The notes under the pieces: model-generated | Told to the model about the DNA's origin: nothing | The model's input: only the letters and a program-made list of their open reading frames with translations | Databases searched by the model: none | Made by a program: the position numbers and the translations under genes | DNA from: Sanderia malayensis | Lineage: Eukaryota; Cnidaria; Scyphozoa; Semaeostomeae; Pelagiidae | DNA length: 64,000 nt | Direction: 5' to 3' | Assembly: GCA_013076295.1 (NCBI GenBank) | Contig: RQOL01000861.1 | Coordinates: 1-64,000 of the forward strand | Shown: positions 1-16,254 of the stretch, piece after piece | Layout: every line of letters begins with the position of its first letter | Numbering within the stretch: the stretch's first letter is position 1

Positions 1-107
1 TCAGCAGGATGAGGCTGTTGGTTGTTTTCACAGCGGTGGCGAGCTGCATCCCACATTTGATTGCGACGACTGGTGCCGGTGATGCTTTTTCTGAATTTTT
101 TTGGCAT
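1..107 (-). CDS. Helitron Rep/helicase, N-terminal exon (partial, runs off window)
   Basis: The minus-strand ATG is at 107-105 and the frame stays open to base 1. The predicted peptide begins MPKKFRKSITGTSRRNQ. The plus-strand Helitron copy 2 protein begins MPRTAKGSITGDRRRNQ at 41129, so start and SITG-x-RRNQ motif align without gaps. As in copy 2, a pyrimidine-rich stretch precedes the ATG by a few tens of bases, consistent with a 3' splice site just upstream. In Helitrons this basic N-terminal segment precedes a CxxC zinc-binding region, the HUH nuclease and the PIF1 helicase, none of which is in the window for this copy. The homology is short but co-linear; I am confident it is a Helitron N-terminus, less so that the gene is intact. 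Confidence 0.75.
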   Translation of the reverse strand, partial: MPKKFRKSITGTSRRNQMWDAARHRCENNQQPHPA

Positions 108-1974
108 TTTGCGAGATGTGATATTAAAAAAAGAAAAAAATGTGTCTTATATGCAACCTAAGTGAAGTGAAAATGTTAAAATATGAGATAAGAGTGATTT
201 TTGTGAGCAACTGGATGAGATTGTTGTTTTGTGGTGAACTGCAAGATAAAATAAATAATTTAAAACATAATTGTAAGAAATTTTTGGAATTACTCTTGAT
301 TGTTGAATTAAATTATTGGTTATTTAAAGTTTCCAAATAAAAATATTTATCTTATGACCTACATCACTCTTTCTATTGTGTTCTTTAACCACTAAAAGGA
401 AAACGGTTGTGATATTGCATAAAGTGGAAAAGTTATTCAACCATTTCATTTTAGGAAAGAAAAATCCATAAACCTACATTTGATGTGTTTGTAAGGCTAG
501 ATTTTATTTGCATTATGCAGTAAATTTGCTTTCTATTGATAAGAAATTGTTGCAATGTTAAGCTAAGTACCTAAGCTTCAGATTTGGGATATGAATGTAC
601 ATTACAGGTTGAGGCATTTAAACATTAATTAAAATAGGCTTTGTATAAGAACAATTGTTGAGATACTCACGAAATATTTTGAGGTATGAACTTTGTTGAC
701 ACTTTTTTGATTATCTTCTAAGAAAAAGTTGCCATTAATAGTAAGGAATGTTTAACATGTTTAACTTGTATATTATTGTGAAGAAATAAGAATAAAATGT
801 CATGCTGAAGTAAATACTTACTTTATAAAAAAAACTTCACTTTACTTTACTTCGTTAAAACAAAACTGGCTGGACAGAACGGAGAAGCCAGATGACAGAA
901 AGACTAAAAAATCAGATGACAGAAAGGCTAAAAAAGACGATTTAATGCATGCATGTAATGAAATTACAACGTTGCTTTAAAGAAGACGCTGTCGTTGTAA
1001 ATAGGATTGTTTAGGAAAGGTAAATTTCAACATTCAACTTACCAATAACAAAGTAAAACAATGTTTCAAACAATGCTTTTGACAATATATATATAATTAT
1101 GATATAATTATTATCATCTGCCAATTTCTAACAACGTTAGATATTGAACAAAAAATTTTACATTTCGTATAGCAAGAAAGTAAAGACGCAATTGCTATTT
1201 TCAATTCGCGCCAATTTGAAAGTTTGTAGCCTCTATTCGGCGGCGTGCCTCGTTGTTGTTATTATTATTCTAATGATGATCCATTCGACGACCATTGTTG
1301 TTCGTTGATGATGGGGAGAAGTGTCGTTGTGTGATCTCTAAGTATAAGAAATAATTTGGTGGACTTTATTATGCATGATATCTAGAAATTGATCATTTCT
1401 CACCATGGCGTTGTGGGGATTTTGATGGTGATGATGTATTGGACTGAGGTTGTTGAACACAACAACAGCAAAAACATATTCCACCACGGACACATGGAGA
1501 ATGAAGTACATTGATTTTTGGTGATCTGTTATATCTTCAGAAATATTGCTGCTGGTAAAAATACCAATAATAAGAGTAGGCCATGGAAGGTTGACAAAAG
1601 GTAAGAAGGTTTAATACGTTTTTTGACTGGGTGAATACATGAGGTGGAGGTAATTAATTAATGAGTTGCAGTTACAATAAATTACTTACATTTACAAACT
1701 TCCAGGCCACATGAAAAAAACCAAGATGAGCCAACATGCTATAAAGTATATTACACAATTTCTTCTTGTTTTTCAGGTGCCCAGACATAAAGTGAATGTT
1801 TGTGGTCATTCCTTGTGAACATAATTATAGTCAGGTGAATTCATTTTAAGATTGTTAATTGAAGATCATTTGTTCAAAAAGAAGGACAGTGTCTGTTTTG
1901 CAGTGATCTTTTTTGAAGATTTACAAAAGTTAGAAATTAGAAGCATTACATATTAACATTAACATACTTACTAT
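108..1974. other. Leader/intron-like non-coding DNA of the left Helitron
   Basis: AT-rich sequence between the Rep start codon and the satellite. I see no convincing ORF: the 66-codon frame at 140-340 has no protein-like features. A 24-bp direct duplication (CAGATGACAGAAAG-type) lies near 889-938. The corresponding interval in the plus-strand Helitrons holds exon-like cassettes and a small basic-protein gene; I could not find convincing counterparts here by eye. Confidence 0.5.
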
Positions 1975-4900
1975 AGATACTATACATAAATATATACATC
2001 AATACATACCCTATATACTACATATAAATACTATACATAATATACATACCCTACAATACATACCCTACAATACATACACTACATAACATACCCTACAATA
2101 CATACCCTACAATACATACCCTACTATACCTACCCTACAATACATACCCTACAGTACATACCCTACATAACATACCCTACAATAAATACCCTACAATATA
2201 TACCCTACAACACATACCCTACATAACATACCCTACAATACATACCCTACAATACATACCCTACAATAAATACCTTACAATACATACCCTACAATACATA
2301 CCCTACAATGCATACCCTACAACACATACCCTACATAACATACCCTACAATACATACCCTACATACATACCAACAATACATACCATACAATACATACCCT
2401 ACAATAAATACCCTACAATACATACCCTACAATACATACCCTACAACACATACCCTACATAACATACCCTACAATACATACCCTACATAACATACCCTAC
2501 GATACATACCCTACAATACATACCCTACAATACATAGCCTACAATACATACCCTACAATAAATACCATACAATACATACCCTACAATAAATACCCTACAA
2601 TACATACCCTACAATACATACCCTACAACACATACCCTACAATACATACCATACAACACATACCCTACAATTCATACCCTACAATACATACCCTACAATA
2701 AATACAATACAATACATACCCTACAATAAATACCCTACAATACATACCCTACAATACATACCCTACAACACATACCCTACATAGCATACCCTACAATACA
2801 TACCCTACATAACATACCCTACAATACATACCCTACAATACAAACCCTACAATACATACTCTGCTATACATAACCTACAATACATACCCTACAACACATA
2901 CCCTACAATTCATACCCTACAATACATACCCTACAATAAATACCAGACAATACATACCCTACAATAAATACCCTACAATACATACCCTACAATACACACC
3001 CTACAACACATACCCTACATAGCATACGCTACATAACATACCCTACAATACATACCCTACAATACAAACCCTACAATACATACTCTGCTATACATAACCT
3101 ACAATACATAACCTACGATACATACCCTACAATACAAACCATACAATACATACCCTACAATACATACCCTACAATAAATACCCTACAATAAATACCCTAC
3201 AATACATCCCCTACAACACATACCCTACATAACATACCCTACAATACATACCCTACAATACATACCCTACAATAAATACCTTACAATACATACCCTACAA
3301 TACATACCCTACAATACATACCCTACAACACATACCCTACATAACATACCCTACAATACATACCATACAATACATACCATACAATACATACCCTACAATA
3401 AATACCCTACAATACATACCCTACAATACATGCCCTACAACACATACCCTACATAACATACCCTACAATACATACCCTACAAAACATACCCTACGATACA
3501 TACCCTACAATACATTCCCTACAATACATAGCCTACAATACATACCCTACATAACATACCCTACGATACATACCCTACAATACATACCCTACAACACATA
3601 CCCTACAATTCATACCCTACAATACATAGTCTCTTATATAATAAGATTGTTCCTACAATAAATACCCTACCATAGATACCCTACAATGCATACCTTACAA
3701 TACATACCTTACAATACATACCCTACAATACATACCTTACAATACATACCCTACAATACATACCATACAATACATACCCTACATAACATACCCTACAATA
3801 CATACCCTACAATACAAACCCTACAATACATACTCTGCTATACATAACCTACAATACATAACCTACGATACATACCCTACAATAAAAACCATACAATACA
3901 TACCCTACAATACATACCCTGCAATAAATACCCTACAATAAATACCCTACAATATATACCCTGCAACACATACCCTACATAACATACCCTACAATACATA
4001 CCCTGCAATACATACCCTACAATAAATACCTTACAATACATACCCTACAATACATACCCTACAATACATACCCTACAACACATACCCTACATAACATACC
4101 CTACAATACATACCCTACAATACATACCATACAATACATACCATACAATACATACCCTACAATAAATACCCTACAATACATACCCTACAATACATACCCT
4201 ACAACACATACCCTACATAACATACCCTACAATACATACCCTACATAACATACCCTACGATACATACCCTACAATACATACCCTACAATACATAGCCTAC
4301 AATACATACCCTACATAACATACCCTACGATACATACCCTACAATACATACCCTACAACACATACCCTACAATTCATACCCTACAATACATACCCTACAA
4401 TAAATACCATACAATACATACCCTACAATAAATACCCTACAATACATACCCTACAATACATACCCTACAACACGTACCCTACAATACATACCCTACAATA
4501 CATACCCTACTATACCTACCCTACAATACATACCCTACAGTACATACCCTACATAACATACCCTACAATAAATACCCTACAATAAATACCCTACAACACA
4601 TACCCTACATACGAACCCTACAATACATACCCTACAATACATACCCTACAATAAATACCTTACAATACATACCCTACAATACATACCTTACAATGCATAC
4701 CCTACAACACATACCCTACATACATACCCTACAATACATACCCTACAAACATACCGTACAATACATACCATACAATACATACCCTACAATAAATACCCTA
4801 CAATACATACCCTACAATACATACCCTACAACACATACCCTACATAACATAACCTACAATACATACCCTACATAACATACCCTACGATACGTACCCTACA

Positions 4901-7900
4901 ATGCATACCCTACAATACATAGCCTACAATACATACCCTACATAACATACCCTACGATACATACCCTACAATACATACCCTACAACACATACCCTACAAT
5001 TCATACCCTACAATACATACCCTACAATAAATACCATACAATACATACCCTACAATAAATACCCTACAATACATACCCTACAATACATACCCTACAACAC
5101 ATACCCTACAATACATACTCTACAACACATACCCTACAATTCATACCCTGCAATACATACCCTACAATAAATACCATACAATACATACCCTACAATACAT
5201 ATTCTGCTATACATAACCTACAATACATAACCTACGATACATACCCTACAATACAAACCATACAATACATACCCTACAATACATACCCTACAATAAATAC
5301 CCTACAATACATACCCTGCAATAAATACCCTACAATACATACCCTACAATACATACCCTACAACACATACCCTACATAACATACCCTACAATTCATACCC
5401 TACAATAAATACCATACAATACATACCTACAATAAGAAACTACAATACATACCCTACAATAAATACCCTACAACACATACCCTACATAGCATACGCTACA
5501 TAACTACCCTACAATACATACCCTACATAACATACCCTACGATACATACCCTACAATCATACCTACAACACATAACCTACGATACATACCCTACAATACA
5601 AACCATACAATACATACCCTACAATACATACCCTACAATAAATACCCTACAATAAATACCCTACCATACATCCCCTACAACACATACCCTACATAACATA
5701 CCCTACAATACATACCCTACAATACATACCCTACAATAAATACCTTACAATACATACCCTACAATACATACCCTACAATACATACCCTACAACACATACC
5801 CTACATAACATACCCTACAATACATACCCTACAATACATACCCTACAATACAACCCTACAAACATACTCTGCTAACATACCTACAATACATACCTACATA
5901 ACATACCCTACAATAAAACCTACAATACATACCCTACAAACATACCCTACAATACATACCCTACAATACAAACCCTACAATACATACTCTGGTATACATA
6001 ATCTACAATACATACCCTACAACACATAACCTACGATACATACCCTACAATTTATACCCTACAATACATACCCTACATAACATACCCTACAATACATACC
6101 CTACAATACAAACCCTACAATACATACTCTGGTATACATAACCTACAATACATAACCTACGATACATACCCTACAATTTATACCCTACAATACATACCCT
6201 ACAATACAAACCCTACAACAGATACCCTACAATACATACCCTACAATAAATACCCTACAATACATACCCTACAATACATACCCTACAACACATACCCTAC
6301 ATAACATACCCTACAATACATACCCTACATAACATACCCTACTTTACCTACCCTACAATACATACCCTACAGTACATACCCTACATAACATACCCTACAA
6401 TAAATACCCTACAATATATACCCTACAACACATACCCTACATAACATACCCTACAATACATACCCTACAATACATACCCCTACAATAAATACCTTACAAT
6501 ACATACCCTACAATACATAACCCTACAATGCATACCCTACAACACATACCCCTACATAACATACCCTACAATACATACCCTACAATACATACCATACAAT
6601 ACATACCATACAATACATACCCTACAATAAATACCCTACAATACATACCCTACAATACATACCCTACAACACATACCCTACAATACATACCCCACAATAC
6701 ATACCCTACATAACATACCCTACAATACATACCCTACAATACATACCCTACAATACATAGCCTACAATACATACCATACAATACATACCCTACCATACCT
6801 AAATCATACCCTACTACATAATACATACCCTACATACCTACAATCACCCCCCCCCCCATACCAATACATACCCTACAATAACATACCCTACAACACATAC
6901 CCCTACAATACATACCCTACAACACATACCCTACAATTCATACAACCTACAATACATACCCTACAATAAATACAATACAATACAATACAACCCTACAATA
7001 AATACCCTACAACACATACCCTACAATACATACCCTACAACACATACCCTACATAACATACCCTACAATACATACCCTACAATACATACCTTACAATAGA
7101 TACCCTACAATACATACCCTACAATACATACCCTACAATACATACCCTACAACACATACCCTACATAACATACCCTACAATACATACCATACAATACATA
7201 CCATACAATACATACCCTACAATAAATACCCTACAATACATACCCTACAATACATACCCTACAAACACATACCCTACATAACATACCCTACAATACATAC
7301 CCTACAAAACATTACCCTACGATACATACCCTACAATACATTCCCTACAATACATAGCCTACAATACATACCCTACATAACATACCCTACGATACATACC
7401 CTACAATACATACCCTACAACACATACCCTACAATTCATACCCTACAATACATAGTCTCTTATATAATAAGATTGTTCCTACAATAAATACCCTACCATA
7501 GATACCCTACAATGCATACCTTACAATACATACCTTACAATACATACCCTACAATACATACCTTACAATACATACCCTACGATACATACCATACAATACA
7601 TACCCTACATAACATACCCTACAATACATACCCTACAATACAAACCCTACATAACATACCCTACAATACATACCCTGCAATACATACCCTACAATAAATA
7701 CCTTACAATACATACCCTACAATACATACCCTACAATACATACCCTACAACACATACCCTACATAACATACCCTACAATACATACCCTACAACACATACC
7801 CTACATAACATACCCTACAATACATACCCTACAAAACATACCCTACGATACATACCCTACAATACATTCCCTACAATACATAGCCTACAATACATACCCT

Positions 7901-10900
7901 ACATAACATACCCTACGATACATACCCTACAATACATACCCTACAACACATACCCTACAATTCATACCCTACAATACATAGTCTCTTATATAATAAGATT
8001 GTTCCTACAATAAATACCCTACCATAGATACCCTACAATGCATACCTTACAATACATACCTTACAATACATACCCTACAATGCATACCTTACAATACATA
8101 CCCTACGATACATACCATACAATACATACCCTACATAACATACCCTACAATACATACCCTACAATACAAACCCTACATAACATACCCTACAATACATACC
8201 CTGCAATACATACCCTACAATAAATACCTTACAATACATACCCTACAATACATACCCTACAATACATACCCTACAACACATACCCTACATAACATACCCT
8301 ACAATACATACCCTACAATACAAACCCTACAATACATACTCTGGTATACATAACCTACAATACATAACCTACGATACATACCCTACAATTTATACCCTAC
8401 AATACATACCCTACAATACAAACCCTACAACAGATACCCTACAATACATACCCTACAATAAATACCCTACAATACATACCCTACAATACATACCCTACAA
8501 CACATACCCTACATAACATACCCTACAATACATACCCTACATAACATACCCTACTATACCTACCCTACAATACATACCCTACAGTACATACCCTACATAA
8601 CATACCCTACAATAAATACCCTACAATATATACCCTACAACACATACCCTACATAACATACCCTACAATACATACCCTACAATACATACCCTACAATAAA
8701 TACCTTACAATACATACCCTACAATACATACCCTACAATGCATACCCTACAACACATACCCTACATAACATACCCTACAATACATACCCTACAATACATA
8801 CCATACAATACATACCATACAATACATACCCTACAATAAATACCCTACAATACATACCCTACAATACATACCCTACAACACATACCCTACATAACATACC
8901 CTACAATACATACCCTACATAACATACCCTACGATACATACCCTACAATACATACCCTACAATACATAGCCTACAATACATACCCTACAATAAATACCAT
9001 ACAATACATACCCTACAATAAATACCCTACAATACATACCCTACAATACATACCCTACAACACATACCCTACAATACATACCCTACAACACATACCCTAC
9101 AATTCATACCCTACAATACATACCCTACAATAAATACAATACAATACAGACCCTACAATAAATACCCTACAATACATACCCTACAATACATACCCTACAA
9201 CACATACCCTACATAGCATACCCTACAATACATACCCTACATAACATACCCTACAATACATACCCTACAATACAAACCCTACAATACATACTCTGCTATA
9301 CATAACCTACAATACATACCCTACAACACATACCCTACAATTCATACCCTACAATACATACCCTACAATAAATACCATACAATACATACCCTACAATAAA
9401 TACCCTACAATACATACCCTACAATACACACCCTACAACACATACCCTACATAGCATACGCTACATAACATACCCTACAATACATACCCTACAATACAAA
9501 CCCTACAATACATACTTTGCTATACATAACCTGCAATACATAACCTACGATACATACCCTACAATACAAACCATACAATACATACCCTACAATACATACC
9601 CTACAATAAATACCCTACAATAAATACCCTACAATACATCCCCTACAACACATACCCTACATAACATACCCTACAATACATACCCTACAATACATACCCT
9701 ACAATAAATACCTTACAATACATACCCTACAATACATACCCTACAATACATACCCTACAACACATACCCTACATAACATACCCTACAATACATACCATAC
9801 AATACATACCATACAATACATACCCTACAATAAATACCCTACAATACATACCCTACAATACATACCCTACAACACATACCCTACATAACATACCCTACAA
9901 TACATACCCTACAATACATACCATACAATACATACCATACAATACATACCCTACAATAAATACCTTACAATACATACCCTACAATACATACCCTACAATA
10001 CATACCCTACAACACATACCCTACATAACATACCCTACAATACATACCATACAATACATACCATACAATACATACCCTACAATAAATACCCTACAATACA
10101 TACCCTACAATACATACCCTACAACACATACCCTACATAACATACCCTACAATACATACCCTACAAAACATACCCTACGATACATACCCTACAATACATT
10201 CCCTACAATACATAGCCTACAATACATACCCTACATAACATACCCTACGATACATACCCTACAATACATACCCTACAACACATACCCTACAATTCATACC
10301 CTACAATACATAGTCTCTTATATAATAAGATTGTTCCTACAATAAATACCCTACCATAGATACCCTACAATGCATACCCTACAATACATAACCTACGATA
10401 CATACCCTACAATAAAAACCATACAATACATACCCTACAATACATACCCTACAATAAATACCCTACAATAAATACCCTACAATATATACCCTGCAACACA
10501 TACCCTACATAACATACCCTACAATACATACCCTGCAATACATACCCTACAATAAATACCTTACAATACATACCCTACAATACATACCCTACAATACATA
10601 CCCTACAACACATACCCTACATAACATACCCTACAATACATACCCTACAATACATACCATACAATACATACCATACAATACATACCCTACAATAAATACC
10701 CTACAATACATACCCTACAATACATACCCTACAACACATACCCTACATAACATACCCTACAATACATACCCTACATAACATACCCTACGATACATACCCT
10801 ACAATACATACCCTACAATACATAGCCTACAATACATACCCTACATAACATACCCTACGATACATACCCTACAATACATACCCTACAACACAAACCCTAC

Positions 10901-13900
10901 AATTCATACCCTACAATACATACCCTACAATAAATACCATACAATACATACCCTACAATAAATACCCTACAATACATACCCTACAATACATACCCTACAA
11001 CACATACCCTACAATACATACCCTACAATACATACCCTACTATACCTACCCTACAATACATACCCTACAGTACATACCCTACATAACATACCCTACAATG
11101 AATACCCTACAATATATACCGTACAACACATACCCTACATACGAACCCTACAATACATACCCTACAATACATACCCTACAATAAATACCTTACAATAGAT
11201 ACCCTACAATACATACCTTACAATGCATACCCTACAACACATACCCTACATAACATACCCTACAATACATACCCTACAATACATACCGTACAATACATAC
11301 CATACAATACATACCCTACAATAAATACCCTACAATACATACCCTACAATACATACCCTACAACACATACCCTACATAACATACCCTACAATACATACCC
11401 TACATAACATACCCTACGATACATACCCTACAATGCATACCCTACAATACATAGCCTACAATACATACCCTACATAACATACCCTACGATACATACCCTA
11501 CAATACATACCCTACAACACATACCCTACAATTCATACCCTACAATACATACCCTACAATAAATACCATACAATACATACCCTACAATAAATACCCTACA
11601 ATACATACCCTACAATACATACCCTACAACACATACCCTACAATACATACTCTACAACACATACCCTACAATTCATACCCTACAATACATACCCTACAAT
11701 AAATACCATACAATACATACCCTACAATACATACTCTGCTATACATAACCTACAATACATAACCTACGATACATACCCTACAATACAAACCATACAATAC
11801 ATACCCTACAATACATACCCTACAATAAATACCCTACAATACATACCCTACAATAAATACCCTACAATACATACCCTACAATACATACCCTACAACACAT
11901 ACCCTACATAGCATACCCTACAATCCATACCCTACAATAAATACCATACAATACATACCCTACAATAAGAAACCTACAATACATACCCTACAATAAATAC
12001 CCTACAACACATACCCTACATAGCATACGCTACATAACATACCCTACAATACATACCCTACATAACATACCCTACGATACATACCCTACAATACATACCC
12101 TACAACACATAACCTACGATACATACCCTACAATACAAACCATACAATACATACCCTACAATACATACCCTACAATAAATACCCTACAATAAATACCCTA
12201 CAATACATCCCCTACAACACATACCCTACATAACATACCCTACAATACATACCCTACAATACATACCCTACAATAAATACCTTACAATACATACCCTACA
12301 ATACATACCCTACAATACATACCCTACAACACATACCCTACATAACATACCCTACAATACATACCCTACAATACATACCCTACAATACAAACCCTACAAT
12401 ACATACTCTGCTATACATAACCTACAATACATAACCTACGATACATACCCTACAACACATACCCTACATAACATACCCTACAATACATACCCTACAATAC
12501 ATACCCTACAATAAATACCTTACAATACATACCCTACAATACATACCCTACAATACATACCCTACAACACATACCCTACATAACATACCCTACAATACAT
12601 ACCCTACAATACATACCATACAATACATACCATACAATACATACCCTACAATAAATACCCTACAATACATACCCTACAATACATACCCTACAACACATAC
12701 CCTACATAACATACCCTACAATACATACCCTACATAACATACCCTACGATACATACCCTACAATACATACCCTACAATACATAGCCTACAATACATACCC
12801 TACATAACATACCCTACGATACATACCCTACAATACATACCCTACAACACATACCCTACAATTCATACCCTACAATACATACCCTACAATAAATACCATA
12901 CAATACATACCCTACAATAAATACCCTACAATACATACCCTACAAAACATACCCTACAACACATACCCTACAATACATACCCTACAACACATACCCTACA
13001 ATTCATACCCTACAATACATACCCTACAATAAATACCATACAATACACACCCTACAATAAATACCCTACAATACATACCCTACAATACATACCCTACAAC
13101 ACATACCCTACATAGCATACCCTACAATACATACCCTACATAACATACCCTACAATACATACCCTACAATACAAACCCTACAATACATACTCTGCTATAC
13201 ATACCCTACAATACATACCCTACAACACATACCCTACAATTCATACCCTACAATACATACCCTACAATAAATACCATACAATAGATACCCTACAATAAAT
13301 ACCATACAATACATACCCTACAATAAATACCCTACAATACATACCCTACAATACATACCCTACAACACATACCCTACAATTCATACCCTACAATACATAC
13401 CCTACAATAAATACCATACAATACATACCCTACAATAAATACCCTACAATACATACCCTACAATACACACCCTACAACACATACCCTACATAGCATACCC
13501 TACAATACATACCCTACATAACATACCCTACAATACAAACCCTACAATACATACTCTGCTATACATAACCTACAATACATAACCTACGATACATACCCTA
13601 CAATACAAACCATACAATACATACCCTACAATACATACCCTACAATAAATACCCTACAATACATACCCTACAATAAATACCCTACAATACATACCCTACA
13701 ATACATACCCTACAACACATACCCTACATAGCATACCCTACAATACATACCCTACATAACATACCCTACAATACATACCCTACAATACAAACCCTACAAT
13801 ACATACTCTGCTATACATACCCTACAATACATACCCTACAATACATAGCCTACAATACATACCCCACATAACATACCCTACGATACATACCCTACAATAC

Positions 13901-15116
13901 ATACCCTACAACACATACCCTACAATTCATACCCTACAATACATACCCTACAATAAATACCATACAATACATACCCTACAATAAATACCCTACAATACAT
14001 ACCCTACAATACATACCCTACAACACATACCCTACAACACATACCCTACAACTCATACCCTACAATACATACCCTACAATAAATACAATACAATACATAC
14101 CCTACAATAAATACCCTACAATACATACCCTACAATACATACCCTACAACACATACCCTACATAGCATACCCTACAATACATACCCTACATAACATACCC
14201 TACAATACAAACCCTACAATACATACTCTGCTATACATAACCTACAATACATAACCTACGATACATACCCTACAATACAAACCATACAATACATACCCTA
14301 CAATACATACCCTACAACACATACCCTACATAACATACCCTACAATACATACCCTACAATACATACCATACAATACATACCATACAATACAAACCCTACA
14401 ATAAATACCCTACAATACATACCCTACAATACATACCCTACAACACATACCCTATATAACATACCCTTCAATACATACCCTACATAACATAACCTACAAT
14501 ACATAACCTACGATACATACCCTACAATTTATACCCTACAATACATACCCTACATAACATACCCTACAATAAATACCCTACAATACAAACCCTACAATAC
14601 ATACTCTGGTATACATAACCTACAATACATAACCTACGATACATACCCTACAATTTATACCCTACAATACATACCCTACAATACAAACCCTACAATAGAT
14701 ACCCTACAATACATACCCTACAATAAATACCCTACAATACATACCCTACAATACATACCCTACAACACATACCCTACATAACATACCCTACAACACATAC
14801 CCTACATAACATACCCTACGATACATACCCTACAATACATAGCCTACAATACATACCCTACAATAAATACCATACAATACATACCCTACAATAAATACCC
14901 TACAATACATACCCTACAATACATACCCTACAACACATACCCTACAATACATACCCTACAACACATACCCTACAATTCATACCCTACAATACATACCCTA
15001 CAATAAATACAATACAATACATACCCTACAATAAATACCCTACAATAAATACCCTACAATACATACCCTACAATACACACCCTACAACACATACCCTACA
15101 TAGCATACCCTACAAT
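1975..15116. repeat. Giant 14-bp satellite array with higher-order structure
   Basis: Tandem copies of a 14-bp unit, consensus CCCTACAATACATA, with recurring variants (CCCTACATAACATA, CCCTACAATAAATA, CCCTACAACACATA, CCATACAATACATA, CTCTGCTATACATA). The variants recur in long fixed orders, giving higher-order repeats. A 29-bp non-satellite marker starting CATAGTCTCTTATATAATAA occurs at 3625, 7451, 7977 and 10309. Blocks near 2060-5800 recur near 8490-12320, offset by about 6.4-6.7 kb. The left edge (1975-2060) is degenerate. No trinucleotide stop occurs in the consensus on the plus strand, so open frames within it are an effect of composition, not genes. Confidence 0.97.
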
Positions 15117-15284
15117 ACATACATACATACATACATACAAACATACATACAAACATGAGCCGGGTTCGGTCGCTTCGCTCCCTCCCCGGAGCCCGTCAAG
15201 TAAACAAAGCTGAATCTGGTTGGCGCGCTTCGCGCGCTGCATTCGCTACCGCTCATGCCCATACATACATACATACATACATAC
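15117..15284. repeat. GC-rich ~108-bp module flanked by (CATA)n microsatellite, inside the satellite
   Basis: A (CATA)n tract leads into a GC-rich block at 15154-15261 (begins CATGAGCCGGGTTCGGTCGC, ends CGCTACCGCTCATGCCC), followed by another (CATA)n tract. The same block occurs in reverse orientation at 29213-29320 in Helitron copy 2, where it is also flanked by TATG microsatellite and lies next to a minisatellite. Self-complementary pieces such as GCGCGCTTCGCGCGC could fold. Function unknown; its shared context is a main reason for linking this satellite to the Helitron minisatellite. Confidence 0.85.
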
Positions 15285-16254
15285 ATACCCTACAATACAT
15301 ACCCTACAATACATACCCTACGTAACATACCCTACAATACATACCCTACAATACATACCCTACAATACATACCCTACAATACATACCCTAAAATACATAC
15401 CCTACGATACATACCTTGCAATACATACCCTACGATACATACCCTACAATACATACCCTACAATACATACCTTACAATACATAGCCTACACTACATACCC
15501 TACAATACATACCCTACAACACATACCCTACATAACATTTCCTACAATACATACCCTACAATACAAACCCTACTATACATACCCTACAATACATACCTTA
15601 CAATACATAACCTACAATACATACCCTACATAACATACCCTACAATACATACCCTACAATACATACCCTACATAACATACCCTACGATACATACCCTACA
15701 ATACATACCCTACAATACATACCCTACAATACATACCTTACAATACATAACCTACACTACATACCCTACAATACATACCCTACAACACATACCCTACATA
15801 ACATACCCTACAATACATACCTTACAATACATACCCTACGATACATTCCTTACAATACATACCCTACGATACATACCATACGATATAAACCCTACAATAC
15901 ATACCTTACAATACATACCCTACGATACATACATTGCAATACATACCCTACGATACATACCCTACGATACATACCCTACGATACATACCCTACGATACAG
16001 ACCTTACAATACATACCTTACAATACATACCTTACAATACATACCCTACAATACATACCTTACCATACATACCTTACCATACATACCCTACAATACATAC
16101 CCTACAATACATACCCTACAATACATACCCTACATAACATACCCTACAATACATACCCTACAATACATACCCTAGAATACATACCTTACAATACATACCC
16201 TACAATACATACCCTACAATACATACCCTACACAACATACCCTACAATACATAC
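15285..16254. repeat. Second, more homogeneous block of the 14-bp satellite
   Basis: Same 14-bp unit, but with few TAA-containing variants and more CCTTACAATACATA and CCCTACGATACATA variants. The lack of stops leaves a 306-codon open frame with a repeating Tyr-Pro/His-Thr-Leu pattern. Because 14 is not a multiple of three, all three frames are traversed in turn and give the same type of peptide, which argues against selection for coding. Ends abruptly at about 16254. Confidence 0.95.

Noticed and set aside
15154..15261. tRNA-derived SINE
   Set aside because: I could not place convincing A and B box promoter motifs or a tail, and the module always occurs inside the Helitron/satellite context.
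15220..16175. Open frames of up to 306 codons in the satellite as repetitive protein genes
   Set aside because: The 14-bp unit lacks stop trinucleotides, so any stretch free of TAA-type variants is open in several frames; all frames give the same permuted peptide. No start context, splice signal or unique domain.
1975..16254. Telomeric or interstitial telomere repeat, because of CCCTA cores
   Set aside because: The unit is a uniform 14-mer, not a 5-7-bp telomere repeat, and it sits inside a mobile element rather than at an end.
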